Shown: one piece after another, positions 44,171-55,728 of the stretch | Position numbering within the stretch: the first letter of the stretch is position 1 | How the letters are laid out: each line of letters opens with the position of its first letter | Assembly: GCF_000717915.1 (NCBI RefSeq) | Contig: NZ_JOCX01000006.1 | Coordinates: 186,001-250,000, forward strand | Direction: 5' to 3' | DNA from: Streptomyces sp. NRRL S-244 | Lineage (GTDB): Bacteria > Actinomycetota > Actinomycetes > Streptomycetales > Streptomycetaceae | DNA length: 64,000 nt | The notes under the pieces: generated by a model | Seen by the model: only the letters and a program-made list of their open reading frames with translations | Database searches by the model: none | Told to the model about the DNA's origin: nothing | Program-made: the position numbers and the translations under genes

Positions 44171-47100
44171 ATGATCCTGCTGCTGTCGACGTCCGACACC
44201 GATCTGCTCAGCGCCCGCGCCGCCGCGGACGGCCCCGTGCCGTACCGGTTCGCGAACCCCTCCCGCCTTCCCCTCGACGACCTCCCCGCCCTGCTCGACG
44301 GCGTCGACCTGGTCGTCGTACGCCTCCTCGGCGGCCTGCGCGCCTGGCAGGACGGCCTCGACCTGCTCCTGGCGCCGGCCCAGACCCGCCCGGTGGTCGT
44401 CCTCACCGGCGAACAGGCCCCGGACGCCCAGCTGATGGAGGCCTCGACGGTCCCGATCGGCATCGCGGCCGAGGCGCACGGCTACCTCGCGCACGGCGGC
44501 CCCGCCAACCTCGACCAGCTGGCCCGGTTCCTGTCCGACACCGTGCTGCTCACCGGCCACGGCTTCGAGCCGCCCGCCGCCGCGCCCACCTGGGGCCCGC
44601 TGGAGCGCGCTCCCATGCGCCCGTACGGCCCGCGCATCGCGGTGCTCTACTACCGAGCCCACCAGATGAGCGGCAACACCGCCTTCGTGCACGCCCTGTG
44701 CGACGCGATCGTGGAGACCGGCGGCACGCCCGTACCGCTGTACGTGTCCTCCCTGCGCAGCCCCGAGCCGGAGCTGATCGCCGAGCTGGAGTCGGCGGAC
44801 GCGATCGTCACCACGGTCCTGGCGGCCGGCGGCACCAAGCCCGCCACGGCCTCGGCCGGCGGCGACGACGAGTCCTGGGACGCGGGCGCGCTCGCCGCGC
44901 TGGGCGTCCCGGTCCTCCAGGCCCTGTGCCTGACCGGCTCGCGCAGCGCCTGGGAGGAGAACGACGAGGGCCTGTCCCCGCTCGACGCCGCGACGCAGGT
45001 CGCCGTGCCCGAGTTCGACGGCCGCCTGATCACCGTCCCGTTCTCCTTCAAGGAGTTCGACGAGGACGGGCTGCCGGCGTACGTGGCCGACCCCGAGCGC
45101 GCCGCCCGCGTCGCCGGCATCGCCGTGCGGCACGCCCGGCTGCGGCACATCTCGCGCCGCGACAAGAAGGTCGCGCTCGTCCTGTCCGCGTACCCGACCA
45201 AGCACTCCCGCATCGGCAACGCGGTCGGCCTCGACACCCCGGCCAGCGCCGTGGAGCTGCTGCGCACCCTCATCGCGGGCGGTTACGACTTCGGCCCCGT
45301 CGAGGACATCCCGGGCCTGGTCTCCGGCGACGGCGACGAGCTGATCCGCGCCCTGATCGAGGCCGGCGGCCACGACCAGGACTGGCTGACCGAGGAGCAG
45401 CTGGCCCGCAACCCGGTCCGCATCCCGGCCGCCGACTACAAGCGGTGGTTCGCCGAGCTCCCGGCCGAGCTGCGCGGCAGCGTGGAGCAGCACTGGGGTG
45501 AGGCCCCGGGCAACATGTTCGTGGACCGCTCGGCCAACCCGGAGGGCGACATCGTCCTCGCGGCCCTGCGCCGCGGGAACCTGCTCATCCTGATCCAGCC
45601 GCCGCGCGGCTTCGGCGAGAACCCGATCGCGATCTACCACGACCCGGACCTGCCGCCCTCGCACCACTACCTGGCCGCGTACCGCTGGATCCAGGCGAGC
45701 GCGCAGGACGGCGGCTTCGGCGCCGACGCGATGATCCACCTGGGCAAGCACGGCAACCTGGAGTGGCTGCCCGGCAAGAACGCCGGCCTGTCCGCGGCCT
45801 GCGCGCCGGACGCCGCGCTCGGCGACCTCCCCCTCATCTACCCCTTCCTGGTCAACGACCCGGGCGAGGGCACCCAGGCCAAGCGCCGCGTGCACGCCAC
45901 GCTGGTCGACCACCTGGTGCCGCCGATGGCGCGCGCGGAGTCGTACGGCGACATCGCGCGCCTGGAGCAGCACCTCGACGAGTACGCGCAGATCTCCGCG
46001 ATGGACCCGGCGAAGCTGCCGGCCATCCGCGCCCAGATCTGGACGCTGATCCAGGCCGCGAAGCTCGACCACGACCTGGGGCTGGCGGAGCGCCCGGACG
46101 ACGACGGCTTCGACGACTTCCTGCTGCACGTCGACGGCTGGCTGTGCGAGGTCAAGGACGCCCAGATCCGCGACGGCCTGCACGTCCTGGGCGGCGCGCC
46201 GACCGGCGAGGCCCGGGTCAACCTGGTCCTCGCGATCCTGCGCGCCCGCCAGATCTGGGGCGGTACGACGGCCCTGCCCGGCCTGCGCGAGGCGCTCGGC
46301 CTGGACGAGTCCGCGGCCACCCGCACGACCGCCGACGAGGCGGAGGAGGCGGCCCGCGCGCTGGTGCAGGCGATGGAGGACGCGAACTGGGCGCCGGAGG
46401 CGGTGGCTTCGGTCGCGGTCGGGTACTCGGCGGACGTGGCGGCCGTACTGGACTTCGCCGCGCGCGAGGTCGTCCCGCGGCTGGCCGGCACGACGGACGA
46501 GATCGCCCACGTCGTCTCGGCCCTGGACGGGCGCTTCGTCCCGGCGGGCCCCTCGGGCTCCCCCCTGCGGGGCCTGGTGAACGTCCTGCCCACGGGCCGC
46601 AACTTCTACTCCGTGGACCCGAAGGCCGTCCCCTCCCGCCTCGCGTGGGAGACGGGCCAGGCCCTGGCCGACTCCCTCCTCACCCGCTACCGCACGGACA
46701 ACGGCGAGTGGCCGGCCTCCGTCGGGCTGTCCCTGTGGGGCACGAGCGCGATGCGCACCTCCGGCGACGACGTCGCCGAGGCCCTCGCCCTGCTCGGCGT
46801 CCGCCCGGTCTGGGACGAGGCCTCGCGCCGCGTCACCGGGCTCGAAGCGATCCCCCTGGCGGAGCTCGCGCGCCCCCGGATCGACGTCACCCTCCGCATC
46901 TCGGGCTTCTTCCGGGACGCGTTCCCGCACGTCATCGGCCTGCTGGACGACGCGGTCCGGCTGGCGGCGAGCCTGGACGAGCCCGCGGACCAGAACTTCA
47001 TCCGGGCGCACGCGGAGGCCGACCTGGCCGTCCACGGTGACGAGCGCCGCGCGACGACCCGCATCTTCGGCTCGCGCCCGGGCACGTACGGCGCCGGCAT

Positions 47101-47782
47101 CCTCCAGCTGATCGACTCCCGCGACTGGCGTACGGACGCCGACCTGGCGGAGGTCTACACGGTCTGGGGCGGCTACGCGTACGGCCGCGGCCTGGAGGGC
47201 CGGGCGGCGCGCGAGGAGATGGAGACCGCGTACAAGCGGATCACGGTGGCCGCGAAGAACACGGACACCCGCGAGCACGACATCGCCGACTCGGACGACT
47301 ACTTCCAGTACCACGGCGGCATGGTGGCCACGGTCCGCGCCCTGCGCGGCACGGCCCCGGAGGCGTACATCGGCGACTCGACCCGCCCGGAGACGGTCAA
47401 GACCCGCACGCTGGTGGAGGAGACGTCCCGCGTCTTCCGGGCCCGCGTGGTGAACCCGAAGTGGATCGAGGCGATGCGCCGCCACGGCTACAAGGGCGCC
47501 TTCGAGCTGGCGGCGACGGTGGACTACCTCTTCGGCTACGACGCCACGACGGGCGTGGTGGCGGACTGGATGTACGACAAGCTGACGGAGACGTACGTCC
47601 TGGACCCGGAGAACCGCGCCTTCCTGGAGGAGGCCAACCCCTGGGCCCTCCACGGCATCGCGGAACGCCTCCTGGAGGCCGAGTCCCGCGGCATGTGGGA
47701 AAAGCCGGACCCCCAGATCCTCGAATCCCTCCGCCAGGTCTACCTGGACACGGAAGGCAACCTCGAGGCCGACTCGGAGTAG
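44171..47782 (+). CDS. cobN: CobN, cobaltochelatase large subunit
   Basis: 1203 residues from the ATG at 44171. GAGGAAGG lies 12 nt upstream, rather far; an out-of-frame ATG at 44161 is nearer but opens only a shadow frame. Full-length CobN/magnesium-chelatase H architecture is present: VALVLSAYPTKHSRIGNAVGLD, NLLILIQPPRGFGENP, MIHLGKHGNLEWLPGK (H523 region) and ESRGMWEKPDP near the end. With AAA partners it inserts Co2+ into hydrogenobyrinate diamide at the cost of ATP. Partner subunits are not in the window. Expression should fall when adenosylcobalamin is high. Confidence 0.95.
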   Translation: MILLLSTSDTDLLSARAAADGPVPYRFANPSRLPLDDLPALLDGVDLVVVRLLGGLRAWQDGLDLLLAPAQTRPVVVLTGEQAPDAQLMEASTVPIGIAAEAHGYLAHGGPANLDQLARFLSDTVLLTGHGFEPPAAAPTWGPLERAPMRPYGPRIAVLYYRAHQMSGNTAFVHALCDAIVETGGTPVPLYVSSLRSPEPELIAELESADAIVTTVLAAGGTKPATASAGGDDESWDAGALAALGVPVLQALCLTGSRSAWEENDEGLSPLDAATQVAVPEFDGRLITVPFSFKEFDEDGLPAYVADPERAARVAGIAVRHARLRHISRRDKKVALVLSAYPTKHSRIGNAVGLDTPASAVELLRTLIAGGYDFGPVEDIPGLVSGDGDELIRALIEAGGHDQDWLTEEQLARNPVRIPAADYKRWFAELPAELRGSVEQHWGEAPGNMFVDRSANPEGDIVLAALRRGNLLILIQPPRGFGENPIAIYHDPDLPPSHHYLAAYRWIQASAQDGGFGADAMIHLGKHGNLEWLPGKNAGLSAACAPDAALGDLPLIYPFLVNDPGEGTQAKRRVHATLVDHLVPPMARAESYGDIARLEQHLDEYAQISAMDPAKLPAIRAQIWTLIQAAKLDHDLGLAERPDDDGFDDFLLHVDGWLCEVKDAQIRDGLHVLGGAPTGEARVNLVLAILRARQIWGGTTALPGLREALGLDESAATRTTADEAEEAARALVQAMEDANWAPEAVASVAVGYSADVAAVLDFAAREVVPRLAGTTDEIAHVVSALDGRFVPAGPSGSPLRGLVNVLPTGRNFYSVDPKAVPSRLAWETGQALADSLLTRYRTDNGEWPASVGLSLWGTSAMRTSGDDVAEALALLGVRPVWDEASRRVTGLEAIPLAELARPRIDVTLRISGFFRDAFPHVIGLLDDAVRLAASLDEPADQNFIRAHAEADLAVHGDERRATTRIFGSRPGTYGAGILQLIDSRDWRTDADLAEVYTVWGGYAYGRGLEGRAAREEMETAYKRITVAAKNTDTREHDIADSDDYFQYHGGMVATVRALRGTAPEAYIGDSTRPETVKTRTLVEETSRVFRARVVNPKWIEAMRRHGYKGAFELAATVDYLFGYDATTGVVADWMYDKLTETYVLDPENRAFLEEANPWALHGIAERLLEAESRGMWEKPDPQILESLRQVYLDTEGNLEADSE

Positions 47783-47808
47783 TCCGCTCCGCAGGCCCCG
47801 CACCACAG

Positions 47809-47851
47809 ATGCCGTCCGCCTCGCCCCTGCCCCGGGCGAGGCGGACGGCAT
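47809..47851 (+). terminator. strong intrinsic terminator after cobN
   Basis: A perfect 18-bp stem (ATGCCGTCCGCCTCGCCC with GGGCGAGGCGGACGGCAT) and 7-nt loop, followed by TCTT, begins 27 nt after the cobN stop. It should insulate the geosmin synthase gene from cobN transcription. Confidence 0.85.
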
Positions 47852-47920
47852 TCTTCGTGCCCGTATCCCCCACGCGGCGCCTGCGCCCCGGAACGGTTCG
47901 TCCGTCACCTGAAGCGGTGA

Positions 47921-50257
<2,337 letters not shown>

Positions 50258-50258
50258 T

Positions 50259-50279
50259 CCCGCGGAGCCCGGCCGCGGG
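50259..50279. terminator. hairpin between convergent genes
   Basis: A 7-bp GC stem (CCCGCGG with CCGCGGG) and 7-nt loop lie in the 33-bp gap between the geosmin synthase stop and the acetyltransferase stop. It could end transcription from both sides. Confidence 0.45.
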
Positions 50280-50290
50280 GGCGGTACGCC

Positions 50291-51529
50291 TCAGAACTCG
50301 TCCGCCGTGTGCGGCAGCAGGGGGGTGTGCAGGGCCGCGTCCAGGGCCGCCGCCGCGCCGGGTGTCCGCTCCGCCACCAGCCCGGCGGCGACCAGCTCGG
50401 CGACCCGGGTCCCGCCCAGGTAGCAGGCCGCGAGGTCCCGTACGTCGAGCTCCAGGTCGGCGGGGTCCGCGGCGGCGGCGCGCTCGCAGGTCGCCCCGCC
50501 CGGCCCCGCCTTCAGCCGGAACCGCCCCGCGTTCGCGGGCAGCCGTACGTCGGCCACCTCCAGCACCAGCTCCACCGGCGCGGCCCAGGACCGCCGGGTC
50601 AGCGCCGCCCGTACGTCGACCAGGCGCAGCCAGAGCGCCGGGAACTGGGCGGTGACCCTGACCTGGTCCCGGTCGGCGGCGAACCGGAGCAGCGGGTCGT
50701 CCAGCGGCCGGCCCCACGCGGAGACCCTGCCGGTGAGGTCGAGGCCGGCCAGGCAGTCCCACAGGGCGGCGGCCACCGCCGGGGTGTCCGCCTCCAGTTC
50801 GTCGACGCGGACCAGGCCGGGGCTGCGGGCGGGGCCTCCGTCGGCCTCGTGCTTCGTGCGGTAGAGCACGTACCCCGCGATCGGTTCGCCCGGATCGCCG
50901 AGGACGATGATCCGGGGCGGGCCCAACTCGTCGTCCTCCTCGTCCTGTTCGCAGAGCCACGACTCGTTCCAGCGCTCCGCGTCGCGGGTCGGGCGGCCGG
51001 CCCGCCCGGCGCGGGCGGCCTCGTGGTACGGCCCGATCACCCCGAGCGCGTCCTTTGGGCCGACCAGGCGCAGCGGGCGCGGGTCCGGGGCGATGCGCAG
51101 GGCCAGCGGCCGCGTCGAGTCGATCTCGATGGTGGCGCCCTGGGTGGCCGGACCGTAGCCGAAGCGGCCGTAGATGGCGGATTCGGAGGCCCACAGGGCG
51201 GCGATCGGGCTGCCCGCGGCCCCCGTGCGCCGCAGCTGCTCGTCCATCAGCGCGGTGAGCACGCCCCGGCGGCGGTGGGTGGGGGCGACGCTGACGAAGG
51301 TGAGCCCGGGGCAGGGCAGGTCCGCCCCGGGCACCGAGAGCCGGAAGTCGTGCGCGGCCATGAACCCGACCAGCGCGTCCCCGTCGTAGGCCCCGAGGCG
51401 TGCGCAGTGGCGCAGGAGGGCGTGGTGGCGTTCGCGGCCCTCCGGTTCGGGGCGGTCGTGGAAGACCAGGTACGCGAGCTCCAGAGCGCGGTCGATGTCG
51501 GCTTCGGGTACCTCGCGGATGTCCACCAT
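50291..51529 (-). CDS. Eis-family GNAT N-acetyltransferase
   Basis: 412 residues from the ATG at 51529. The N-terminal GNAT domain has the acetyl-CoA loop VSVAPTHRRRGVLTALM (about 79-95, with RRRG) and WASESAIYGRFGYG. A second GNAT-like fold and a C-terminal sterol-carrier-like domain follow (LELDVRDLAACYLGG), and the last residue is the free carboxylate after TADEF, as in Eis proteins. Eis relatives acetylate amines, including aminoglycosides and protein lysines. No specific resistance role can be read here. Confidence 0.9.
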   Translation of the reverse strand: MVDIREVPEADIDRALELAYLVFHDRPEPEGRERHHALLRHCARLGAYDGDALVGFMAAHDFRLSVPGADLPCPGLTFVSVAPTHRRRGVLTALMDEQLRRTGAAGSPIAALWASESAIYGRFGYGPATQGATIEIDSTRPLALRIAPDPRPLRLVGPKDALGVIGPYHEAARAGRAGRPTRDAERWNESWLCEQDEEDDELGPPRIIVLGDPGEPIAGYVLYRTKHEADGGPARSPGLVRVDELEADTPAVAAALWDCLAGLDLTGRVSAWGRPLDDPLLRFAADRDQVRVTAQFPALWLRLVDVRAALTRRSWAAPVELVLEVADVRLPANAGRFRLKAGPGGATCERAAAADPADLELDVRDLAACYLGGTRVAELVAAGLVAERTPGAAAALDAALHTPLLPHTADEF

Positions 51530-51597
51530 GATCGGGAGACTAATCGGTCATCGCGGACCGGTCACCCCATATGGGCCGGGGTGGCCGACGGGTACCG

Positions 51598-52923
51598 CTA
51601 CTGCGGGCCCGTCCAGCCCGTCGGGACGTGGCCGAGGCGGACGCGCTGCGGGTGGTCGCCGACGGGGACGGACACCCGCTTGGTCCCGGTGGCGAAGTCG
51701 ATGGCGGTGACCCGGTCGGCGCCGCTCTCGGAGATCACGCACGCCGTGCCGTCCCCGTCGACGGTGGCCCAGTACGGCTTGTCGGCGGGCACCAGCGGCC
51801 CTTCGGTGAGGGAGGCGCGGTCCACGACGGTGACGTAGTCGTCCATGGTGCCCGCGACGCAGAGCCTGGTCCCGTCCGGGCTCATGGACATGCCGTGGTG
51901 GCGGGAGTCGTTGACCCAGGTGGTGCGGTCCGCGTTGGTGGCGGGGTTGCGGGGAAGCTCCTTGATCCGGGTGATCCGGTCGGTGGCCACGTCGTACTCG
52001 ACGACCCCGTTGAAGAAGGACACCTGGAAGTAGAGCTTCGACTCGTCGGGGCTGAAGGACATCGGCCGGACGGCGTCGGACAGGTCCGGGCGGCCGAAGG
52101 CGTCCAGCCGCTCGCGCATGTCGATCACCCGGACCGTGCGGAAGGTCTGCGCGTCGACGACGGTGATCTTCCGGTCGCCCTTCGTCCAGTCCAGCCACGG
52201 CGCGTCGAGGGCGGAGGTCACGTCCCCGATGGAGCTGTTCCACAGGAAGCGGCCGTCCCGGCTGAAGGTGTTCTCGTGCGGTTTGTCGCCGGTGGGGAAG
52301 GAGCCGAGCTGCCGCCCGGTGGCGATGTCGAGGACGTGCACGGTGTTGGCGGTGGAGGCGGAGACCGCGACCCGGGTGCCGTCGGGCGAGACCGCCATGT
52401 GGTCGGAGCGGTAGCCGGAGACGGGGAAGCGCCAGTTGATCCGGCCCGTGCGCACGTCGATCGAGACGACGTCGGCGAAGCTGGGGCGGGAGGCGACCAC
52501 GGCGGAGCCGTCGGGGGTGGTGTACATGTCGTCGACGAACTGGTCGTGGCCCTCGCCCGCGCCGCCCCGGATGCCGAGGAAGAAGGCGAGCTTGACCGGA
52601 TTGAGGTAGATCTCCCGGAGCCGCTCCTCCTTGTCGGGGATCATGTTGAGCCGGCCGACCTTCGCGAGGTCGCCGGTGGAGGCGAGCACATCGGCGGTGC
52701 CCTCCCAGTTGTTCCCGACGAACAGCACCTCGCGGACGCCGGGGCCGACGGCGGCGGCACCCGCGGCCGGGGGCGGCGCCGAGGCCGAGGCCGAGGCCGG
52801 TCCTCCCGCCAGCGAGGCCGCGACCAGCGCACAGCCGGCGAGGAGCGTACGGACGGGGGTGCGGGCGGTGCGTGCCGTACGGGGGGTGCGGGCCGTGCGG
52901 GCGGTACGTGCGGTCCGGGACAT
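51598..52923 (-). CDS. secreted YVTN-type beta-propeller protein
   Basis: 441 residues from the ATG at 52923, chosen for GGAG 8 nt upstream. The first 24 residues are a Thr-Ala-Arg repeat (RTART-type), the extended n-region of a signal peptide whose core is LLAGCALVAASLAGGPASASA. The mature part has repeated blades with SPDGTRVAVS, SPDESKLYF, SPDGTRLCV and TTPDGSAVV signatures, about seven in all. No catalytic residues are evident. Such proteins bind ligands or surfaces. A perfect palindrome precedes the gene. Confidence 0.8.
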   Translation of the reverse strand: MSRTARTARTARTPRTARTARTPVRTLLAGCALVAASLAGGPASASASAPPPAAGAAAVGPGVREVLFVGNNWEGTADVLASTGDLAKVGRLNMIPDKEERLREIYLNPVKLAFFLGIRGGAGEGHDQFVDDMYTTPDGSAVVASRPSFADVVSIDVRTGRINWRFPVSGYRSDHMAVSPDGTRVAVSASTANTVHVLDIATGRQLGSFPTGDKPHENTFSRDGRFLWNSSIGDVTSALDAPWLDWTKGDRKITVVDAQTFRTVRVIDMRERLDAFGRPDLSDAVRPMSFSPDESKLYFQVSFFNGVVEYDVATDRITRIKELPRNPATNADRTTWVNDSRHHGMSMSPDGTRLCVAGTMDDYVTVVDRASLTEGPLVPADKPYWATVDGDGTACVISESGADRVTAIDFATGTKRVSVPVGDHPQRVRLGHVPTGWTGPQ

Positions 52924-52952
52924 CCGCTCAACTCCGTTGCAGGAAGGCGCTG

Positions 52953-52966
52953 TTACCGGCCGGTAA
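52953..52966. promoter_or_regulatory. 14-bp palindromic operator candidate
   Basis: TTACCGGCCGGTAA is perfectly symmetric and lies 30-43 bp upstream of the beta-propeller start. Short palindromes of this form are typical TetR-family sites (inference); no TetR gene lies in the window. Confidence 0.5.
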
Positions 52967-52984
52967 AATAGGCGCAACAACAAA

Positions 52985-53013
52985 AGGGCGCAACCCTCAC
53001 GGGGTTGCGCCCT
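52985..53013 (-). terminator. intrinsic terminator after xdhC
   Basis: A 12-bp perfect stem (AGGGCGCAACCC with GGGTTGCGCCCT) and 5-nt loop, followed on the minus strand by TTTTGTTGTT. It lies 13 nt past the xdhC stop and closely resembles the canonical bacterial form. Confidence 0.88.
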
Positions 53014-53026
53014 ACGACTCTCCCCT

Positions 53027-54190
53027 TCAGGCGACCGAGCCGATCCGGCCGATCACGGCCTTCGAGGTGTCCGGGTGGATCGGTATGTGCGCCCCGGTGA
53101 GGGCCGCGCCCGACCCGCCGCGGCGGTTCGCGACGATCTCGGCGGCGATGGACAGCGCGGTCTCCTCCGGGGAGCGGGCACCGAGGTCCAGGCCGATCGG
53201 GGAGCGCAGCCGGGCCAGCTCCAGCTCGGTCACGCCGACGTCCCGGAGCCGCTTGTTGCGGTCCTCGTGGGTGCGGCGGGAGCCCATGGCGCCGACGTAG
53301 GCGACGGGCAGTTTGAGGGCCAGCTCCAGGAGCGGCACGTCGAACTTGGCGTCGTGGGTGAGCACGCACAGGACGGTCCGGCCGTCGAGCGAGCCCGCCG
53401 AGGACTGGGCTTCCAGATAGCGGTGCGGCCATTCGACGACGATCTCGTCCGCCTCGGGGAAACGGTTCTTCGTCGCGAAAACGGGCCGGGCGTCACACAG
53501 GGTCACGTGGTAGCCGAGGAACTTGCCGATCCGCACCAGGGCGGACGCGAAGTCGATCGCCCCGAAGACGATCATCCGCGGCGGCGGGACGCTGGACTCG
53601 ACGAGCACCTTCAGCGGCTCCCCGCAGAGCCGGCCGTCGGCGCCGATCTCCAGCACGCCCGTGCGGCCGGCGTCGAGCATGGCGCGGGCCTCTTCGGCGA
53701 TGGTGCGGTCCAGCTCGGGGTGGCCCCCGAAACCGCCCTCGTGGCCGCCCTCGCCCCGGACGAGCACGGCGCGGCCCAGGAGCTCGGCCGGACCCTCCGC
53801 GATCCGGGCCACCGCCGCAGCCTCCCCGCGGGAAGCCGCCGCCAGCGCGGCCGCGAACACCTCCCGCCCGGGGGATCCCACCGGCACCGGGGTGATGAGG
53901 ATGTCGATGATCCCGCCGCAGGTCAGGCCCACGGCGAAGGCATCGTCGTCGCTGTACCCGAAGCGCTCCCGGACGGTCTCGCCGTCCTCCAGCGCCTGCT
54001 GGCACAGCTCGTACACCGCGCCCTCCACGCATCCGCCGGAGACCGATCCGATGGCCGTGCCCTCGCTGTCGACGGCGAGTGCGGCTCCGGGCTGCCGGGG
54101 TGCGCTCCCGCCGACCGCCACCACGGTGGCGACGGCGAAGTCACGTCCCTGCTCGACCCACCGGTTCAGTTCTTCGGCGATGTCCAGCAT
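53027..54190 (-). CDS. xdhC: XdhC/CoxF family molybdenum cofactor insertion protein
   Basis: 387 residues. The ATG at 54190 follows GAGGAGG. The XdhC N-terminal domain has TVVAVGGSAPRQPGAAL, SVSGGCVEGAVYE and GLTCGGIIDI with conserved cysteines. A Rossmann domain follows (MIVFGAIDFASALVRIGKFLGY; VLTHDAKFDVPLLELAL; YVGAMGSRRTHEDR). XdhC binds molybdenum cofactor, oversees its sulfuration and inserts it into xanthine dehydrogenase. It is the last gene of the purine set, 74 bp after the permease. Confidence 0.93.
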   Translation of the reverse strand: MLDIAEELNRWVEQGRDFAVATVVAVGGSAPRQPGAALAVDSEGTAIGSVSGGCVEGAVYELCQQALEDGETVRERFGYSDDDAFAVGLTCGGIIDILITPVPVGSPGREVFAAALAAASRGEAAAVARIAEGPAELLGRAVLVRGEGGHEGGFGGHPELDRTIAEEARAMLDAGRTGVLEIGADGRLCGEPLKVLVESSVPPPRMIVFGAIDFASALVRIGKFLGYHVTLCDARPVFATKNRFPEADEIVVEWPHRYLEAQSSAGSLDGRTVLCVLTHDAKFDVPLLELALKLPVAYVGAMGSRRTHEDRNKRLRDVGVTELELARLRSPIGLDLGARSPEETALSIAAEIVANRRGGSGAALTGAHIPIHPDTSKAVIGRIGSVA

Positions 54191-54264
54191 TGCGGCCTCC
54201 TCGGAGAGGTTCGGTTACCAGTATCGGATGCGTGGAGGGTCAGGGCCTGATCACCGGCCCCGCC

Positions 54265-55728
54265 TTACTTCACCCCGAGCCACGCCTCGATGGGGTGCTC
54301 CGCGAAGAAGATCACGAAGATCACGGTCAGTGCCCACATGAAGGCGCCGATCTCGCGGGCCTTGCCCTGTGCGATCTTGATGGCGACGTAGGAGATCACA
54401 CCGGCGGCGACACCTGCGGTGATCGAGTACGTGAAGGGCATGATCGCCACGGTCAGGAAGACCGGGATGGCGGTGGCGCTGTCGGCCCAGTCCACGTGGC
54501 GGGCGTTCTGCATCATCATCGCGCCGATGACGACCAGGGCCGCGGAGGCGACCTCACCCGGGACGATCTGCGTGATCGGGGTGAAGAAGAGGCAGGCGGC
54601 GAAGAAGAGGCCGGTGACGACGGAGGCGAGGCCCGTACGGGCTCCCTCGCCGACGCCGGTGGCGGACTCGACGAACACGGTCTGGCCGGAGCCGCCCGCG
54701 ATGCCACCGATGGCGCCACCGGCGCCGTCGATGAACAGGGCCTTGGACAGGCCCGGCATGCGGCCCTTGTCGTCGGCCAGCTTGGCCTCGGTGCCGACGC
54801 CGATGATGGTGGCCATCGCGTCGAAGAAGCCGGCGAGCACGAGGGTGAAGACGATCATGCCGACCGTCATGGCCCCGACCTCGCCCCAGCCGCCGAAGGA
54901 GACCTCGCCGAAGAGCGAGAAGTCCGGCATCGAGACGGCGGAGCCGTCCAGCGTGGGCGGGCCGTTGCGCCAGGCCTTCGCGTCGACGTCGGCGACGGCG
55001 TTGACGATCGCGGCGATCACGGTGCCGCCGATGATGCCGATGAGGATCGCGCCGCGGACCTTGCGGGCCTGCAGCATGAAGATGGTGAGCAGGGTGATGC
55101 AGAAGATCAGGACGGGCCACCCGGAGAGCTGGCCGACCGCACCGAGCTGGACCGGCGGAGCGAACTCCCCACCGTTGCCGACGAAGCCCGCCTTCACCAG
55201 CCCGATCAGGGCGACGAACATGCCGATGCCCATGGTGATCGCGTGCTTGAGCGCGAGGGGGATCGCGTTCATGATCATCTCTCGGAGGCCGGTGACGACC
55301 AGGAGACAGATCACGACGCCGTACATCACGCACATGCCCATGGCCTGCGGCCAGGTCATCTGGGGGGCGACCTGCGAGGAGAGCACGCCGGAGACCGACA
55401 GGCCCGCGGCCAGGGCCAGCGGGACCTTGCCGACGAAGCCCATGAGGAGCGTGGTCAGGGCCGCGGCGAAGGCCGTGGCGGTGATGAGGGCCTTCTGGCT
55501 CATGGTGTCTCCGGCGACGTCCTTGCCGGAGAGGATCAACGGGTTGAGCAAGAGGATGTACGCCATGGCCATGAAGGTCGTGACTCCGCCACGAACCTCA
55601 TTGCCGACGTTGGAACCTCTGTGCGTGATGTGAAAGTACCGGTCGAGCCAAGAACGCCCGGCGGGGGTGCGAGAGCCGTCGCCGGCCTCTTCCGCGGTGG
55701 TCTTGGGCTCTACAGACGACTGGGTCAT
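54265..55728 (-). CDS. NCS2-family purine permease (AzgA type)
   Basis: 487 residues from the ATG at 55728; GGGAG lies 9 nt upstream. About twelve membrane segments are visible. Family signatures include GGVTTFMAMAYILLLNP near residue 47, LVLAGFFDAMATIIGVGTEA in the substrate region and GGSGQTVFVESATGVGEGARTGLASVV, typical of AzgA-like hypoxanthine/guanine/adenine:proton symporters. It imports purines for the neighbouring dehydrogenase. Confidence 0.92.
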   Translation of the reverse strand: MTQSSVEPKTTAEEAGDGSRTPAGRSWLDRYFHITHRGSNVGNEVRGGVTTFMAMAYILLLNPLILSGKDVAGDTMSQKALITATAFAAALTTLLMGFVGKVPLALAAGLSVSGVLSSQVAPQMTWPQAMGMCVMYGVVICLLVVTGLREMIMNAIPLALKHAITMGIGMFVALIGLVKAGFVGNGGEFAPPVQLGAVGQLSGWPVLIFCITLLTIFMLQARKVRGAILIGIIGGTVIAAIVNAVADVDAKAWRNGPPTLDGSAVSMPDFSLFGEVSFGGWGEVGAMTVGMIVFTLVLAGFFDAMATIIGVGTEAKLADDKGRMPGLSKALFIDGAGGAIGGIAGGSGQTVFVESATGVGEGARTGLASVVTGLFFAACLFFTPITQIVPGEVASAALVVIGAMMMQNARHVDWADSATAIPVFLTVAIMPFTYSITAGVAAGVISYVAIKIAQGKAREIGAFMWALTVIFVIFFAEHPIEAWLGVK

